From assembly GCF_963665995.1 (NCBI RefSeq), contig NZ_OY762512.1, forward strand, positions 3,038,001 through 3,102,000: a stretch of DNA of 64,000 nucleotides, given 5' to 3'. This document shows, piece after piece, positions 1 to 8,858 of the stretch; positions within the stretch are counted from its first letter, which is position 1; each line of letters opens with the position of its first letter. A model generated the notes under the pieces. That model did no database searches. It was given only the letters and a program-made list of their open reading frames with translations, and was not told the DNA's origin. Source of the stretch: Pleurocapsa sp. FMAR1 (GTDB taxonomy: Bacteria > Cyanobacteriota > Cyanobacteriia > Cyanobacteriales > Xenococcaceae). Made by a program: the position numbers and the translations under genes.

Positions 1-14
1 AATTTCGAGTTACC

Positions 15-362
15 GTGACCGATAATATAGATACAGTTCTCTTTTGGGAGTCAGAAGGCGACGATCAACCTAATAAGTGTCGTATACGCATTTATTGGGT
101 CACCTGGGAAAAAGCCATAGTTGTTGCCACAGATATTACTAATCGTCCTGGTAAGAAAATCGCTAATGTCACTCAAGAAATAATTAATTTTGTCAGCAAT
201 CTTTACGATTTATTTCCTAATAAGATGATGTTAGTTGAGCATTATTTACCAGGAACTTTGCCCGAAGATACTTATCTTCAAGTATTTGTCATCAATAACG
301 AAGCTATGAGATATGAGATTGACAAGAGTAAATTAACGCAGTTGCTAGGAAAAGCTATATAA
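15..362 (+). CDS. Hypothetical protein, possibly 5'-truncated by the window edge
   Basis: This is a 115-residue acidic soluble protein with no motif I recognise. The first start codon in the window is GTG at 15, but the frame stays open to base 1, so the true start may lie upstream. There is no signal peptide or membrane segment. It has a central run of hydrophobic beta-like segments and a helical C-terminus. It is followed by about 150 bp without a gene and then by a degraded dehydrogenase, so the context gives no functional hint. The reading frame has ordinary cyanobacterial codon use and is probably real. Confidence 0.5.
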   Translation: MTDNIDTVLFWESEGDDQPNKCRIRIYWVTWEKAIVVATDITNRPGKKIANVTQEIINFVSNLYDLFPNKMMLVEHYLPGTLPEDTYLQVFVINNEAMRYEIDKSKLTQLLGKAI

Positions 363-519
363 ACAGCAGTTAACTAACCATTAACGCTAGCAGGAGAGAG
401 AATGAGCAGAAATAGATTGAGAGCAGGAAGTGCGATCGCTCTGCCTATAAATGGAGCTTATACCATCTTGGAATCAACAGGTATAAAATCAATCTTCACC
501 TGTCAATACTAATTCTCTA

Positions 520-844
520 AGCATAACTAAGGCGATCGCCAAAAACCTTGCCTCAGAAGGTGCCTTAGTGATAATTAACGGGCGTTCTCCAGAATCTGTA
601 GATAGCGCGAATCTCTAAACTTGCCTAGTAGGGCAAAAGTTATGTGCTTAGCCGCCGTTGGTTTTGCGTTGAAGAGATAGAAAAAGAATTTTTTGCTAGA
701 GATCGTCCCACCTCTATTATTCAGAGTTTTATTGAGACCGAGGAAGTAGCAAACCTAGTTACTTACGTTGCCAATCCTCTCGTTTCTGCTACTAATGGCG
801 CAGCGTTGCGGGTAGAAGGAAGTGTATTAAAATCAGCTTTTTAA
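520..844 (+). pseudogene. Short-chain dehydrogenase/reductase (SDR) remnant
   Basis: Two pieces of one classical SDR gene are visible in different frames. The first, 520-618, encodes the end of the cofactor loop and the following helix and strand (KAIAKNLASEGALVIINGR) and then stops. The second, from about 656 to 844, encodes the family C-terminus (RPTSIIQSFIETEEVANLV, then ATNGAALRVEG). The middle of the gene, including the catalytic YxxxK, is missing, as is the TGxxxGxG glycine loop. An intact SDR is about 250 residues, and here roughly 90 remain. It is a dead relic rather than a functional short gene. The downstream ORF at 644-844 should not be annotated as an independent protein. Confidence 0.75.
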
Positions 845-850
845 ATAATA

Positions 851-1408
851 TCAAACCCTTTTGATCACTCGGCACGGATTACCTGCTGCGACCACATTAC
901 TCGGCATATCTTTAGTTACAACACTACCCGCACCGACAGTTACATTCGAGCCAATTGTTACTCCAGGACACACAATTACCCCTCCGCCAAGCCAAACATT
1001 ATCGCCAATTACAACTGGTGCTGCTAATTCCTTCCCTGATAATCTCAATTCAGGATTTGTAGGATGATATGCCGTATAAATTTGAACCTTTGGTGCGAGT
1101 AAAACATCATTGCCTAAATGTACCGTATTGCAGTCGAGAATTGTGCAGTCGTAATTAATGTATAAATTATCTCCAGCAAAAATATGACAACCATAATCGC
1201 CATAAAAAGGAAGCTCTATAGTGAAATTTGAACCAATATTGCCAAATAAACTAAAAACAATATCTTTACGGCGATCTACTTCATCAGGCGATGAAAAGTT
1301 GAAGTCATAGAGCAATTGACGAGCGTGGAAGCGCATTGCAGTTAGTTCTTCATCTGCTGCCAAATACAACTCGTTATTCAGCATTTTTTCTCGCTCGGTT
1401 TTTTTCAT
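851..1408 (-). CDS. Maa/NodL-type sugar O-acetyltransferase
   Basis: This 185-residue protein has the size and architecture of maltose/galactoside O-acetyltransferases. An N-terminal Mac domain (about residues 5-57, starting REKMLNNELYLAADEEL) is followed by a left-handed beta-helix of hexapeptide repeats (about 60-180). The end is the characteristic VAAGNPCRVIKRV. The catalytic histidine is probably the one in YTAYHPTNPELR, near residue 115. These enzymes transfer acetyl from acetyl-CoA to a sugar hydroxyl and work as trimers in the cytoplasm. The exact sugar acceptor cannot be read from the sequence. The gene is monocistronic and convergent with the SDR remnant. Confidence 0.85.
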   Translation of the reverse strand: MKKTEREKMLNNELYLAADEELTAMRFHARQLLYDFNFSSPDEVDRRKDIVFSLFGNIGSNFTIELPFYGDYGCHIFAGDNLYINYDCTILDCNTVHLGNDVLLAPKVQIYTAYHPTNPELRLSGKELAAPVVIGDNVWLGGGVIVCPGVTIGSNVTVGAGSVVTKDMPSNVVAAGNPCRVIKRV

Positions 1409-1553
1409 AAAATGTTACTCATATTACTGTTTAAGAAAATAAAGGAAAGCTAAATGAATATTTCTGTTCGCCCAGCAGTAGTAGAGTTTTTGCCTCGACC
1501 ACAAAAAAATTAATTGAAATGACTATAACTAATAACTGCTAGTAATAGAAACA

Positions 1554-1715
1554 ATGTTTAATGCTAGCTGGCAGGGTAATGTGGAGGTAAAAAGCCTTAC
1601 AAAAGGTCAGGTCAAAAGAAAGTTTGGTAAGCTAATAATCGGTAAAACAACTGAGTATACTGCAAGATGGTTGTATAGATTATTGAAAAAATACTGCATA
1701 ACAGATGAACAGTGA
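1554..1715 (+). CDS. Possible small basic ORF overlapping the next gene
   Basis: An ATG at 1554 opens 53 codons of a basic peptide (…NVEVKSLTKGQVKRKFGKL…) that overlaps the start of the pentapeptide-repeat gene by 11 bp. No family is recognised and no convincing ribosome binding site is seen. It may be a leader peptide or chance. The rest of 1409-1704 holds only a 19-codon ORF at 1454-1513 and no other recognisable feature. Confidence 0.2.
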   Translation: MFNASWQGNVEVKSLTKGQVKRKFGKLIIGKTTEYTARWLYRLLKKYCITDEQ

Positions 1716-2973
1716 AAGTTCTGATTCTACCCTCAATAATAATTTAGAAAAAATAACGGAACTAAAAACTAAAACAGAAATAGATGGACAATCTTTATCT
1801 TTGGTAACACCAGAATCAGCAGAACCATCGGTAACGCCAAGACCTCAAATTCCCAAGAAGAATGGTCGCAAGATTAGCTTTTCCCAATCCCAGTTAATTA
1901 TCATTGCTCTTTTGCTCATGGGATTAGGCTTGTGGTTCGGGCTTCCCTGGTTAGGTATAACTAGTTCTATTGCTGCTTTGCTGCTTTCTTTGGGCGTAGT
2001 TTTTAATTCTGTTAGAAGTTGGATCAAAAAGTTTTTAACAATTCAAGAAAGAAGAAGCATTTTGGCTTTTACTGGCTTTGTTTTGGCGATCGCAGGGTTA
2101 TGCAATTATTTAGGTATTTATAGAAATATTGGCAGATGGCTGACTCAGTTCAAATATGATGAATTTGGCTCTTGGGCTGACTGGATCGGCGCCTTGGGGC
2201 AAATTTTAATTGCTATTCTGGCGGTATATGTAGCTTGGGCGCAATATGTAATTTCTAAAGATCTAACTATTCAACAAAACCGTATTACTCAACAACAAAC
2301 CATCGACACTTATTTTCAGGGAATCTCCGATCTAACTTTAAATGAAGAAGGTTTACTAGAAGATTGGCCTCAAGAAAGAGCGATCGCCGAAGGTAGAACT
2401 GCTTCCATCCTCTCCAGCATTGACGAAGATGGCAAATCAAAAGTAATCCGCTTTTTGTCTCAATCACGTTTACTCACTCCTCTTCAAAGAGATAATCGTT
2501 TGGGCAGAGCAATACTAGATGGGAGTGGAGGATATGCTGAAGATCGTCCCTATGGAACTAGAGTAGTTGACCTTGGTGTCATGCTAGCAGGCGCATATTT
2601 AGTGGGACAAGATCTGCGCTGGACAGATTTGAGCGATGCTAATATGGTTCGAGCCAATCTAAGTCATTGTGACTTAGTAAAAGCTAATCTTGCGCGTACT
2701 GTGCTTTACGAGGCTAATTTAGCTGGGGCAGATATGAAAAGTACTCGCTTGTTTTATGGTTCAGTAGAAACTTCGACTCCTCGTAGCATTACTGCTCAAC
2801 CAGACTATAAAACAGGCAAACACACGGGAATAGTCGTTGAAAAAGCCAACCTTTCAGGAATTAAGCGACTAAGTGAAGAACAACGTTACTATCTATGTGC
2901 TTGGTGTGGCGAAAAGTCAAGAGCTACTGTACCTGGGGGTTGTGAAGGTATTCCCAATAAATTGGGTAGATAA
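1705..2973 (+). CDS. Membrane protein with C-terminal pentapeptide repeats
   Basis: This 422-residue protein starts with a polar, Ser/Thr/Pro-rich cytoplasmic tail (1-60). Several hydrophobic segments follow at about 64-82, 85-103, 115-137 and 157-180. A soluble region then leads to a short pentapeptide-repeat solenoid of A(D/N)LxX units (about 290-335, for example LRWTDLSDANMVRANLSHCD). The last 35 residues contain a CAWCGEK motif that might bind metal. Such proteins are common in cyanobacteria and mostly have no known function. The repeat may act as a protein-interaction platform tethered at the membrane. Confidence 0.7.
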   Translation: MNSESSDSTLNNNLEKITELKTKTEIDGQSLSLVTPESAEPSVTPRPQIPKKNGRKISFSQSQLIIIALLLMGLGLWFGLPWLGITSSIAALLLSLGVVFNSVRSWIKKFLTIQERRSILAFTGFVLAIAGLCNYLGIYRNIGRWLTQFKYDEFGSWADWIGALGQILIAILAVYVAWAQYVISKDLTIQQNRITQQQTIDTYFQGISDLTLNEEGLLEDWPQERAIAEGRTASILSSIDEDGKSKVIRFLSQSRLLTPLQRDNRLGRAILDGSGGYAEDRPYGTRVVDLGVMLAGAYLVGQDLRWTDLSDANMVRANLSHCDLVKANLARTVLYEANLAGADMKSTRLFYGSVETSTPRSITAQPDYKTGKHTGIVVEKANLSGIKRLSEEQRYYLCAWCGEKSRATVPGGCEGIPNKLGR

Positions 2974-3190
2974 ATTATATGTTATTTGTCTTTTATTAAA
3001 GATATGGAAAATCGAGGTCAACAAGGTGATTTTCTGTAGAGCGTTTAATGTTTAATTAAATGGAACTACTTAGCATCTAGATAATCAGTAATTACACAAG
3101 CGTAAAGTTTTGCACAAGCTGTCTTCCTTTGCCCGACAATATTTTGTTACAATTACCTTCGGTAAAATTAAGTTGTGAAAAATTTGTTCA

Positions 3191-3712
3191 TTGAGCCAAC
3201 AACCATTAGACACCGTAACTATTAGCGATCCTAGTCTCGATACATTAACCCAAGAGTTAGCTGCTATTCAGCAGATTGATTCCAAACGAATTGCTTTATT
3301 AGGTTCTCGTCATGTACCTCTGATGCACCAACAGCTAATCGAAATGATGAGCTACGCTTTGGTATTAGCAGGTAATCGCCTAGTAACGTCAGGAGCAATT
3401 GGGACAAACTCAGCAGCCATTAAAGGTGCAATGCGCGCCGATGCCAACTTACTTACGGTAATTCTTCCCCAGAGTCTATCCCGTCAGCCTAGAGAATCAA
3501 AAAAACAATTGGAAAAAGTTATTCACCTAATTGAAAACTCTAGTAACGATCATTTATCTTTAGGTGAGGCGAGTGGTATGTGTAATAGCGAAATTATTGC
3601 CCGCAGCGATCAATTAATTTGTTTTGCTTTCCACGATAGCGGTACTCTTTTAAAGACCTGTAAAGAAGCAGAAGAACAACGTAAAATAGTTACCCTATTT
3701 TATTTTGATTAG
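3191..3712 (+). CDS. Short DprA/Smf-like (DNA recombination-mediator-like) protein
   Basis: This 173-residue protein starts at TTG 3191. The central Rossmann-like core resembles the nucleotide-binding fold of DprA and lysine-decarboxylase-like proteins: RIALLGSRHVPLMHQQLIE, then GNRLVTSGAIGTNSAAIKGAM, then NLLTVILPQSLSRQP. DprA loads RecA on single-stranded DNA during transformation. Full DprA is about 370 residues with SAM and winged-helix domains, which are absent here. The short cyanobacterial form is commonly labelled DNA recombination-mediator protein A, but its function is unproven. It is 17 bp upstream of the MAPEG gene and probably co-transcribed with it. Confidence 0.65.
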   Translation: MSQQPLDTVTISDPSLDTLTQELAAIQQIDSKRIALLGSRHVPLMHQQLIEMMSYALVLAGNRLVTSGAIGTNSAAIKGAMRADANLLTVILPQSLSRQPRESKKQLEKVIHLIENSSNDHLSLGEASGMCNSEIIARSDQLICFAFHDSGTLLKTCKEAEEQRKIVTLFYFD

Positions 3713-3729
3713 ATAGCTTAAATAAACTT

Positions 3730-4140
3730 ATGAATTTATCTGTTAGCGTAATTCTGCTTTATTCGATAGTTGGGGCGGTTATTTTGGTGTACGCACCATT
3801 TTTAGTTGTGGCTTGGGGACGTTTACAGACAGGATACGATCAGTCTGCACCTCGCGCCATGTTCGATAAACTACCTGCCTTTGCCCAAAGAGCAACCTGG
3901 GCGCATCAGAATAGCTTTGAAGCCCTAACTATTTATGGCTTGGCTGCTTTGATGGCTTACGCTACGAGGGTAGATTCAGATTGGGCAAAAATTGCAGCGA
4001 TCGCCTTTTTGGTAGCCCGTTTACTTTATTCTGTATTTTACATTCTTAATATTCCCATCGGGCGATCGCTAATGTTCGCGCTCGGCTCTTTATGTGGCTG
4101 GACTTTGTTTGCACTCAGCATCATCCAGGCAATGAATTAA
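3730..4140 (+). CDS. MAPEG family membrane protein
   Basis: This 136-residue integral membrane protein has four predicted helices (about 5-28, 58-78, 84-104 and 113-133). It carries the MAPEG-type sequence RAxWAHQNSFEALTIYGLAA in the first loop and second helix, and LLYSVFYILNIPIGRSL near the third. MAPEG proteins are glutathione-dependent or eicosanoid-related enzymes in eukaryotes, and the bacterial members are mostly uncharacterised. The gene lies 17 bp after the DprA-like gene on the same strand and converges on the DUF2227-like gene with a 3-bp gap. Confidence 0.85.
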   Translation: MNLSVSVILLYSIVGAVILVYAPFLVVAWGRLQTGYDQSAPRAMFDKLPAFAQRATWAHQNSFEALTIYGLAALMAYATRVDSDWAKIAAIAFLVARLLYSVFYILNIPIGRSLMFALGSLCGWTLFALSIIQAMN

Positions 4141-4143
4141 AGG

Positions 4144-4692
4144 TTATCGTTTGACTTGGGTAATTTTAGCTGTTTTTGCCTGCTTTTTCTGCAAACGTTT
4201 TTTGTGACGCGAACTAATGAAATCGCTGATGCTATGGCTCATAGCACCCAACTCTAAGCCCAGAAGTAGAGCCATAGTTTCCTTTAAATATTTGTGAGTG
4301 AGTAAATATGACTTGTCCAGCACAAATTTATGCCAATTCCAAGGGAAACCCCAAAACAACTGAGCAATTCCCACCAGCAAAATAGCTAGCCAAGCAATAA
4401 CCATAAATAGATATAAAACTCGAATACAAGTACCAATTATCGGGCCGTGAGTAAATAAAGAGCGATGGCGGAAAAACATACGGTAAGGTATCCAGATCCC
4501 TTTCAAAAAGCCCCAGCGTTTGTATTGTATAGAACGAATATCTAAATCGGGACCAAACATTAAACCACTAAACAAATATCCTCCAGAAAGAATTAGAGTC
4601 AATCCGCTGTTACGGGTTAAACCGTAACTAATTCCAACTATCCAAGGAAGAGTCCAAAGAGTAATTCGATCGTGGGTGTTACCAGAAGGCAT
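4144..4692 (-). CDS. YdjM/DUF2227-type putative metal-binding membrane protein
   Basis: This 182-residue protein has the cyanobacterial DUF2227 pattern. The N-terminus MPSGNTHDRITLW carries a conserved His-Asp. GPDLDIRSIQYKRWG follows in the first loop, then FFRHRSLFTHGPIIG before the second helix, and SHSISDFISS near the end. The spaced His and Asp residues are the reason the family is described as metal-binding. Three to four hydrophobic segments place it in a membrane. The C-terminus is very basic. The substrate and role are unknown. Confidence 0.75.
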   Translation of the reverse strand: MPSGNTHDRITLWTLPWIVGISYGLTRNSGLTLILSGGYLFSGLMFGPDLDIRSIQYKRWGFLKGIWIPYRMFFRHRSLFTHGPIIGTCIRVLYLFMVIAWLAILLVGIAQLFWGFPWNWHKFVLDKSYLLTHKYLKETMALLLGLELGAMSHSISDFISSRHKKRLQKKQAKTAKITQVKR

Positions 4693-4824
4693 AGGTTAAT
4701 TCATCGATCAATGTAGCTAGGATAAGGTACTTTGGATAAGAATGAGAAATAATTAATCCTTAAAATAGCAAAATAAAACATATTTTTGGCGAGTCAGCCC
4801 GCGTCCTCCATTCGTCCAAGCCTG

Positions 4825-6069
4825 TTAACGTTGAGCTAGCTTTGGTGTTTTGCCTAGTAAACCTGTCATGAGTTTTAAAGCAAAAATTTTCAATGGTTTT
4901 AAATAGCTGATTGACCATAATCCTAAACGACGAAATACCACCATAGGCAGCCAATTATTAGAAAACATTCTGTCTAATAAATCTGTAAAGCCCAAAATAG
5001 CTAAATTTTCTATTTTTCGCCAGCCTTCATAGCGTCGCAAAACTTTGAGATCGCCAATATCTTGCCCTTGGTGATGAGCAGTCTGCAATACCTGTGCCAA
5101 ACTAGCCGCGTCGCGAATACCTAAATTTAAGCCCTGTCCGCCAACGGGATGACAACAGTGAGCAGCATCTCCCACTAAAGCAAGACGAGAACTAATATAG
5201 CGATCGCACTGCATTAACTGTACAGGAAAAACAAGGCGATCGCCTACTAGCTCCAAATCTCCTAAAACTCCTCCTGTATAGGTTTGTAGTTTCGCTAAAA
5301 AATCTGTCTCGTTTAATTCTGCTAAAGCCTTTGCTTCTGCGTGGGGATGTGTCCAGACAATTTGACAGCGGTTTCCTGGTAGAGGCAACACTCCCATTGG
5401 GCCACTGGGCCAAAAACGTTCAAAGGCAGTATTATTTTCTAAGGCAGTATGCTTAATTGTAAACGCCACGCAGGATTGCCAGTACTTCCAGCCACGGGCT
5501 TTAATTCCTGCTAAACTGCGAATGTGCGATCGCGCTCCATCTGCTCCAACTACTAGTTTAGTTTTGATTAAACGTTTTGACTGGTTTACTTTGAGTTCTA
5601 TGAGCGAAAAAGTTTTCTCCGTTACGACATTTGTTACTTCTCCAGGACAAAGCCAAGTAAGGTTAGGGCAATCTACAAGATGCTTTTGGAGAGCGGTTAA
5701 AACTATGTTGTGTTGAGCTACATAGCCCAAATACTCTCCTGAAAAATCCTTGGTGCCAAACTTTACCTGTTGAGGATAATCCCCATCAGATAAGCTGATA
5801 TTGCTGTATTTGCCAATGTAAGGCACTATTTTGTCCCAAATACCAATGCCCTGATAAATACGACTAGATAGAGGAGAAAAAGCATAGGCTTGGGTTTTTG
5901 CTGCTGCCACCTCTAATGGTCGAGCTTCGATAATAATTATCCTCAAGCCAGAATCTTTTAAAGCTGCTGCTAAAGTTGCACCGACAATGCCACCACCGAC
6001 AATTGCTAAATCACAGTCTAAATCTGCTAAATCTGCCGAACTAATTTCTGGTTGCTTTTTAACTAACAT
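4825..6069 (-). CDS. UbiH/COQ6-family FAD-dependent hydroxylase
   Basis: This 414-residue protein carries all three fingerprints of the aromatic-ring flavoprotein hydroxylase family. The dinucleotide-binding motif is VGGGIVGATLAAAL (about 24-37), the DG motif is VVGADGARSHIRS (about 174-186), and the GD motif is RLALVGDAAHCCHPVGGQG (about 293-311). Members hydroxylate aromatic rings, as in the ubiquinone pathway. Cyanobacteria make plastoquinone, so the substrate here is open. The C-terminal 60 residues are hydrophobic and basic and may associate with the membrane. The gene stands alone, with 130-160 bp non-coding spacers on both sides. Confidence 0.85.
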   Translation of the reverse strand: MLVKKQPEISSADLADLDCDLAIVGGGIVGATLAAALKDSGLRIIIIEARPLEVAAAKTQAYAFSPLSSRIYQGIGIWDKIVPYIGKYSNISLSDGDYPQQVKFGTKDFSGEYLGYVAQHNIVLTALQKHLVDCPNLTWLCPGEVTNVVTEKTFSLIELKVNQSKRLIKTKLVVGADGARSHIRSLAGIKARGWKYWQSCVAFTIKHTALENNTAFERFWPSGPMGVLPLPGNRCQIVWTHPHAEAKALAELNETDFLAKLQTYTGGVLGDLELVGDRLVFPVQLMQCDRYISSRLALVGDAAHCCHPVGGQGLNLGIRDAASLAQVLQTAHHQGQDIGDLKVLRRYEGWRKIENLAILGFTDLLDRMFSNNWLPMVVFRRLGLWSISYLKPLKIFALKLMTGLLGKTPKLAQR

Positions 6070-6234
6070 TCTTAAAGGATTGCACGAGAAAATAATATAT
6101 AAGTATACATACTTCTCTTCATTGTGACGCGCTCGGCATTTAAGAACAAGTTTTGAAGGGATGAGTTAAGGGTAAGGAATAAAAGATAAAGGATGAGGAG
6201 AAATAAATAACATAAGATTAGCAACACTTAAGAG

Positions 6235-6420
6235 CTATTGTCCAAACTCAACTCTAGCTTGTTCTACAATCTCGACAGTAACTTCTTCTAATTTTGCTTC
6301 TCGTGCCATCGCTTCAATTTTTTGGCGTGCTTGGGGACGAGCAAAAAAGGGAATCATTTTTAGTTTTGTCTGTGCTTGAAGTGTCCAAGCTAAGTCATCG
6401 GTCAAATTAAAATTACTCAT
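6235..6420 (-). CDS. Small PCP-reductase-domain protein
   Basis: This 61-residue protein consists almost entirely of the small C-terminal domain otherwise found at the end of ChlB/BchB of light-independent protochlorophyllide reductase. Its core is [21 protein letters not shown] followed by an acidic helix. Free-standing copies occur in cyanobacteria and their role is not established. No ChlB/N/L gene is nearby. The gene is flanked by AT-rich spacers and appears to be monocistronic. Confidence 0.7.
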   Translation of the reverse strand: MSNFNLTDDLAWTLQAQTKLKMIPFFARPQARQKIEAMAREAKLEEVTVEIVEQARVEFGQ

Positions 6421-6634
6421 CGTTAACCCCTAAATTTCGCTATAGGTTTACTTTTATTGTAAATTCTGATTTTTACTTAGGCTTAACTAACTTAGCTAAA
6501 GTTAACTTCTATTTTTAGCTAGGTTAGTAGTTTTTAATACAAAACATAAGTCTAATACTGAGATTAGATGAATAACAGTCCGCTCTTGTTCTATTTCCCA
6601 TTTAGTCAAGACTTCTCAAGACAGCAAGTAAAGT

Positions 6635-7693
6635 ATGCAGGAGTCATTTAAGCGCATTCTTACGGGAACGATTATTTTTGTTCTCACCCTGGTAGTAGCA
6701 GTAATTGGTTATGTTTCATTTGGTTGGACGTTATTAGACTCAATTTACATGGTAGTGATTACCATTTTTGGTGTGGGTTATGGGGAAGTGCATCCTTTAA
6801 GAACCCCACCAGAAAAGATTTTTACCATGATGGTAATTTTGGCGGGAACAACATCGGCAGTTTATATCGTAGGAGGTTTTGTACAGATGGTTGCAGGAGG
6901 AGAAATTAATAAGGCTTTAGATAGTCGTCGCCAGGATAGACATATAAAACATTCAGAAAATCACGCTATTATCTGCGGTTTTGGGCGCATGGGGCAAATA
7001 ATAGCTCAACAGCTACTTAAAGATCACCAGAAGTTCGTTATTATAGACCAAGAAAGCGATCGCGTTGCCAAAGCTGAACAGATGGGCTACTTAGCTACCC
7101 AGGGCAATGCTACTGATGAAAATTTACTGATATTTGCTGGCATTGAAAAAGCCAGAGTCGTGGCTACAGTCCTACCAAATGATGCTGCTAACGTATTTAT
7201 TACCCTAACGGCTCGTGGTTTGAACAAAGGTTTAATTATCCTGGCGCGAGGAGAGTTACCAAGCACAGAAAAGAAACTAAAGCTAGCAGGAGCAGATCGG
7301 GTGGTTTTACCTGCTATTATTGGCGGGATGCGGATGGCAAATTTAATTACTCGTCCAACTGTTACGGATTTTCTCAAAAGTAAAGGCGATCGCCATTATC
7401 TTGATGAATTGCTGAGTCAAATCAATGTGCAAATTGATGAATTAGTAATTAATAAAAGTTCGCCTTTAGCAAACAAAAGCGTTGGTCAAATAGAAGTACA
7501 AGGCAAAGGCACTTTTATTATTGTTGCTATCCGTCGCGAGGATCAAACCGTAATTAAAAATCCCGATCGCAGCGTTATGCTAAGAACAGGAGATACAGTT
7601 ATTGTTATGGGACATGAGGGTGATATTCCTAAATTTGCCAAATTTAATGAGCTAAAAAGCAAAATGCGCTATCGAGGTTCGAGCATCGGCTAA
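6635..7693 (+). CDS. Two-TM potassium channel with RCK (TrkA-N/TrkA-C) domain
   Basis: This 352-residue protein has a first TM helix (about 9-30), a pore loop with selectivity-filter-like sequence TIFGVGYGEVHP (about 43-54) and a second TM helix (about 65-88). A cytoplasmic RCK Rossmann domain begins HAIICGFGRMGQIIAQQL (about 109-126) and a TrkA-C domain occupies about 245-335. The architecture is that of MthK-type ligand-gated K+ channels. The filter reads GVGYGE rather than the canonical TVGYGD. The glycines and tyrosine needed for K+ coordination are kept. It is flanked by non-coding DNA and appears to be monocistronic. Confidence 0.88.
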   Translation: MQESFKRILTGTIIFVLTLVVAVIGYVSFGWTLLDSIYMVVITIFGVGYGEVHPLRTPPEKIFTMMVILAGTTSAVYIVGGFVQMVAGGEINKALDSRRQDRHIKHSENHAIICGFGRMGQIIAQQLLKDHQKFVIIDQESDRVAKAEQMGYLATQGNATDENLLIFAGIEKARVVATVLPNDAANVFITLTARGLNKGLIILARGELPSTEKKLKLAGADRVVLPAIIGGMRMANLITRPTVTDFLKSKGDRHYLDELLSQINVQIDELVINKSSPLANKSVGQIEVQGKGTFIIVAIRREDQTVIKNPDRSVMLRTGDTVIVMGHEGDIPKFAKFNELKSKMRYRGSSIG

Positions 7694-7818
7694 TTCAATG
7701 AACAATTATCAATGATTAATTAGCAGGGAAAAATTATTGCTTTTGGTAGATTAGTTAGAAATAAAAGTTATTTACAATCAGAAAAGTAAATATAAAATAT
7801 TTCCAGGAAATACTAATT

Positions 7819-7989
7819 ATGAGTACTGATGATAAATCCAAAAAAATGGCTGATGAGTATGGCATGAAAGCCAAGGAAGCTATGGATAAAGTTACTGACG
7901 AGCAGCCTCCCGAAGTCAAAGAAAGAGTAGATAAAGTGCAAAATGCTGTAGAAAAAACAATTGATTCGGCAAAAGACGCTGTTAGCTAA
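7819..7989 (+). CDS. CsbD-like small stress protein
   Basis: An ATG at 7819 preceded by a purine-rich stretch (CCAGGAAATACTAATT) encodes 56 residues of an extremely charged helical protein: MSTDDKSKKMADEYGMKAKE, then paired lysine/aspartate helices and a VDKVQNAVEKTIDSAKDAVS end. The length, heptad-like pattern and composition match the CsbD/YjbJ group of general-stress proteins, or antitoxin-protein Rv0909-like small helical proteins. No enzymatic role is known. It sits between the K+ channel gene and the convergent sdhC. Confidence 0.6.
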   Translation: MSTDDKSKKMADEYGMKAKEAMDKVTDEQPPEVKERVDKVQNAVEKTIDSAKDAVS

Positions 7990-8045
7990 CAGATATATTT
8001 ATCTCAAGCTAGGGAGAAATATCAATTCTCTCTAGCCGCTAATTA

Positions 8046-8744
8046 TCAATTGACAAAATCAAAATAAATAGACAAAGGTAAGATTACAAAACCAGTCGCG
8101 ATTAAAATAGCTGAGATAAGGGCGATCGCATATACAAAAGGACTTATCTTAGAGTTAAGCACACCAATTGATTGCCAAGCACTCCAAATACCGTGACGCA
8201 AATGGAAAGCTAGCATAACCATCACTCCCGCATAGCCGAAAGCATAGGCTGGATTGTGAAATTTCTCAATGACTAAACGAGATAAGTTACGCATCTCAAC
8301 TCCATCAATAATGGTTGTGTAATATATCCCAAACTTAAAAGTTGCTAGATGCAGTACTAAAAATCCTAGCAATACAACCCCAGTAATCAGCATACTGCGA
8401 GAACTTAGAGACTGTTTGCTAGGCTCACCTACGCTTTTGATTTGGCTATATCCAATTGGTCTTGCTTGCAAAGTATTTAATCTAATTTTGATCCCAACTA
8501 CTACGTGGAATATCGCCAACCCTAATAAGCTAAACTCAATAACATAAAGTAAAATGCCTAAACTTTCGAGAAAATGCGCTAGCTGATTATACGCCTCGCT
8601 ACTAGCTAATAAAGTCAAATTCCCCGTCATGTGAACTAGCACAAACAAAGACAAACCTAAGCCTGTAACGCCTGTAATAATTTTTTTACCGATGGGAGAA
8701 GTATAAAAGTTAATTAGCTTCGGGCGATCGCTACTTATAGTCAT
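8046..8744 (-). CDS. sdhC: Succinate dehydrogenase cytochrome b558 subunit
   Basis: This 232-residue membrane subunit is of the b558 type found in Bacillus, epsilon-proteobacteria and some cyanobacteria. It has five TM segments (about 20-43, 62-85, 113-135, 163-183 and 202-224). Conserved haem-ligand-type histidines lie in LFVLVHMTGNL, GLAIFHVVVGI, LLGFLVLHLATFKFG and MLAFHLRHGIWSAWQS. It anchors the SdhA/SdhB catalytic subunits and carries electrons to quinone. No sdhA or sdhB is adjacent, which is normal for cyanobacteria. Confidence 0.9.
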   Translation of the reverse strand: MTISSDRPKLINFYTSPIGKKIITGVTGLGLSLFVLVHMTGNLTLLASSEAYNQLAHFLESLGILLYVIEFSLLGLAIFHVVVGIKIRLNTLQARPIGYSQIKSVGEPSKQSLSSRSMLITGVVLLGFLVLHLATFKFGIYYTTIIDGVEMRNLSRLVIEKFHNPAYAFGYAGVMVMLAFHLRHGIWSAWQSIGVLNSKISPFVYAIALISAILIATGFVILPLSIYFDFVN

Positions 8745-8858
8745 AACAATTTTAATAATCTATACGGTTCATTGTAAACCTTGTTTTCGTTTGTCCTAAT
8801 CAATGATTCGATTGCTATACTGATTTATTTTCTAATTTTTGGCAAAACTTTTCTAGTT

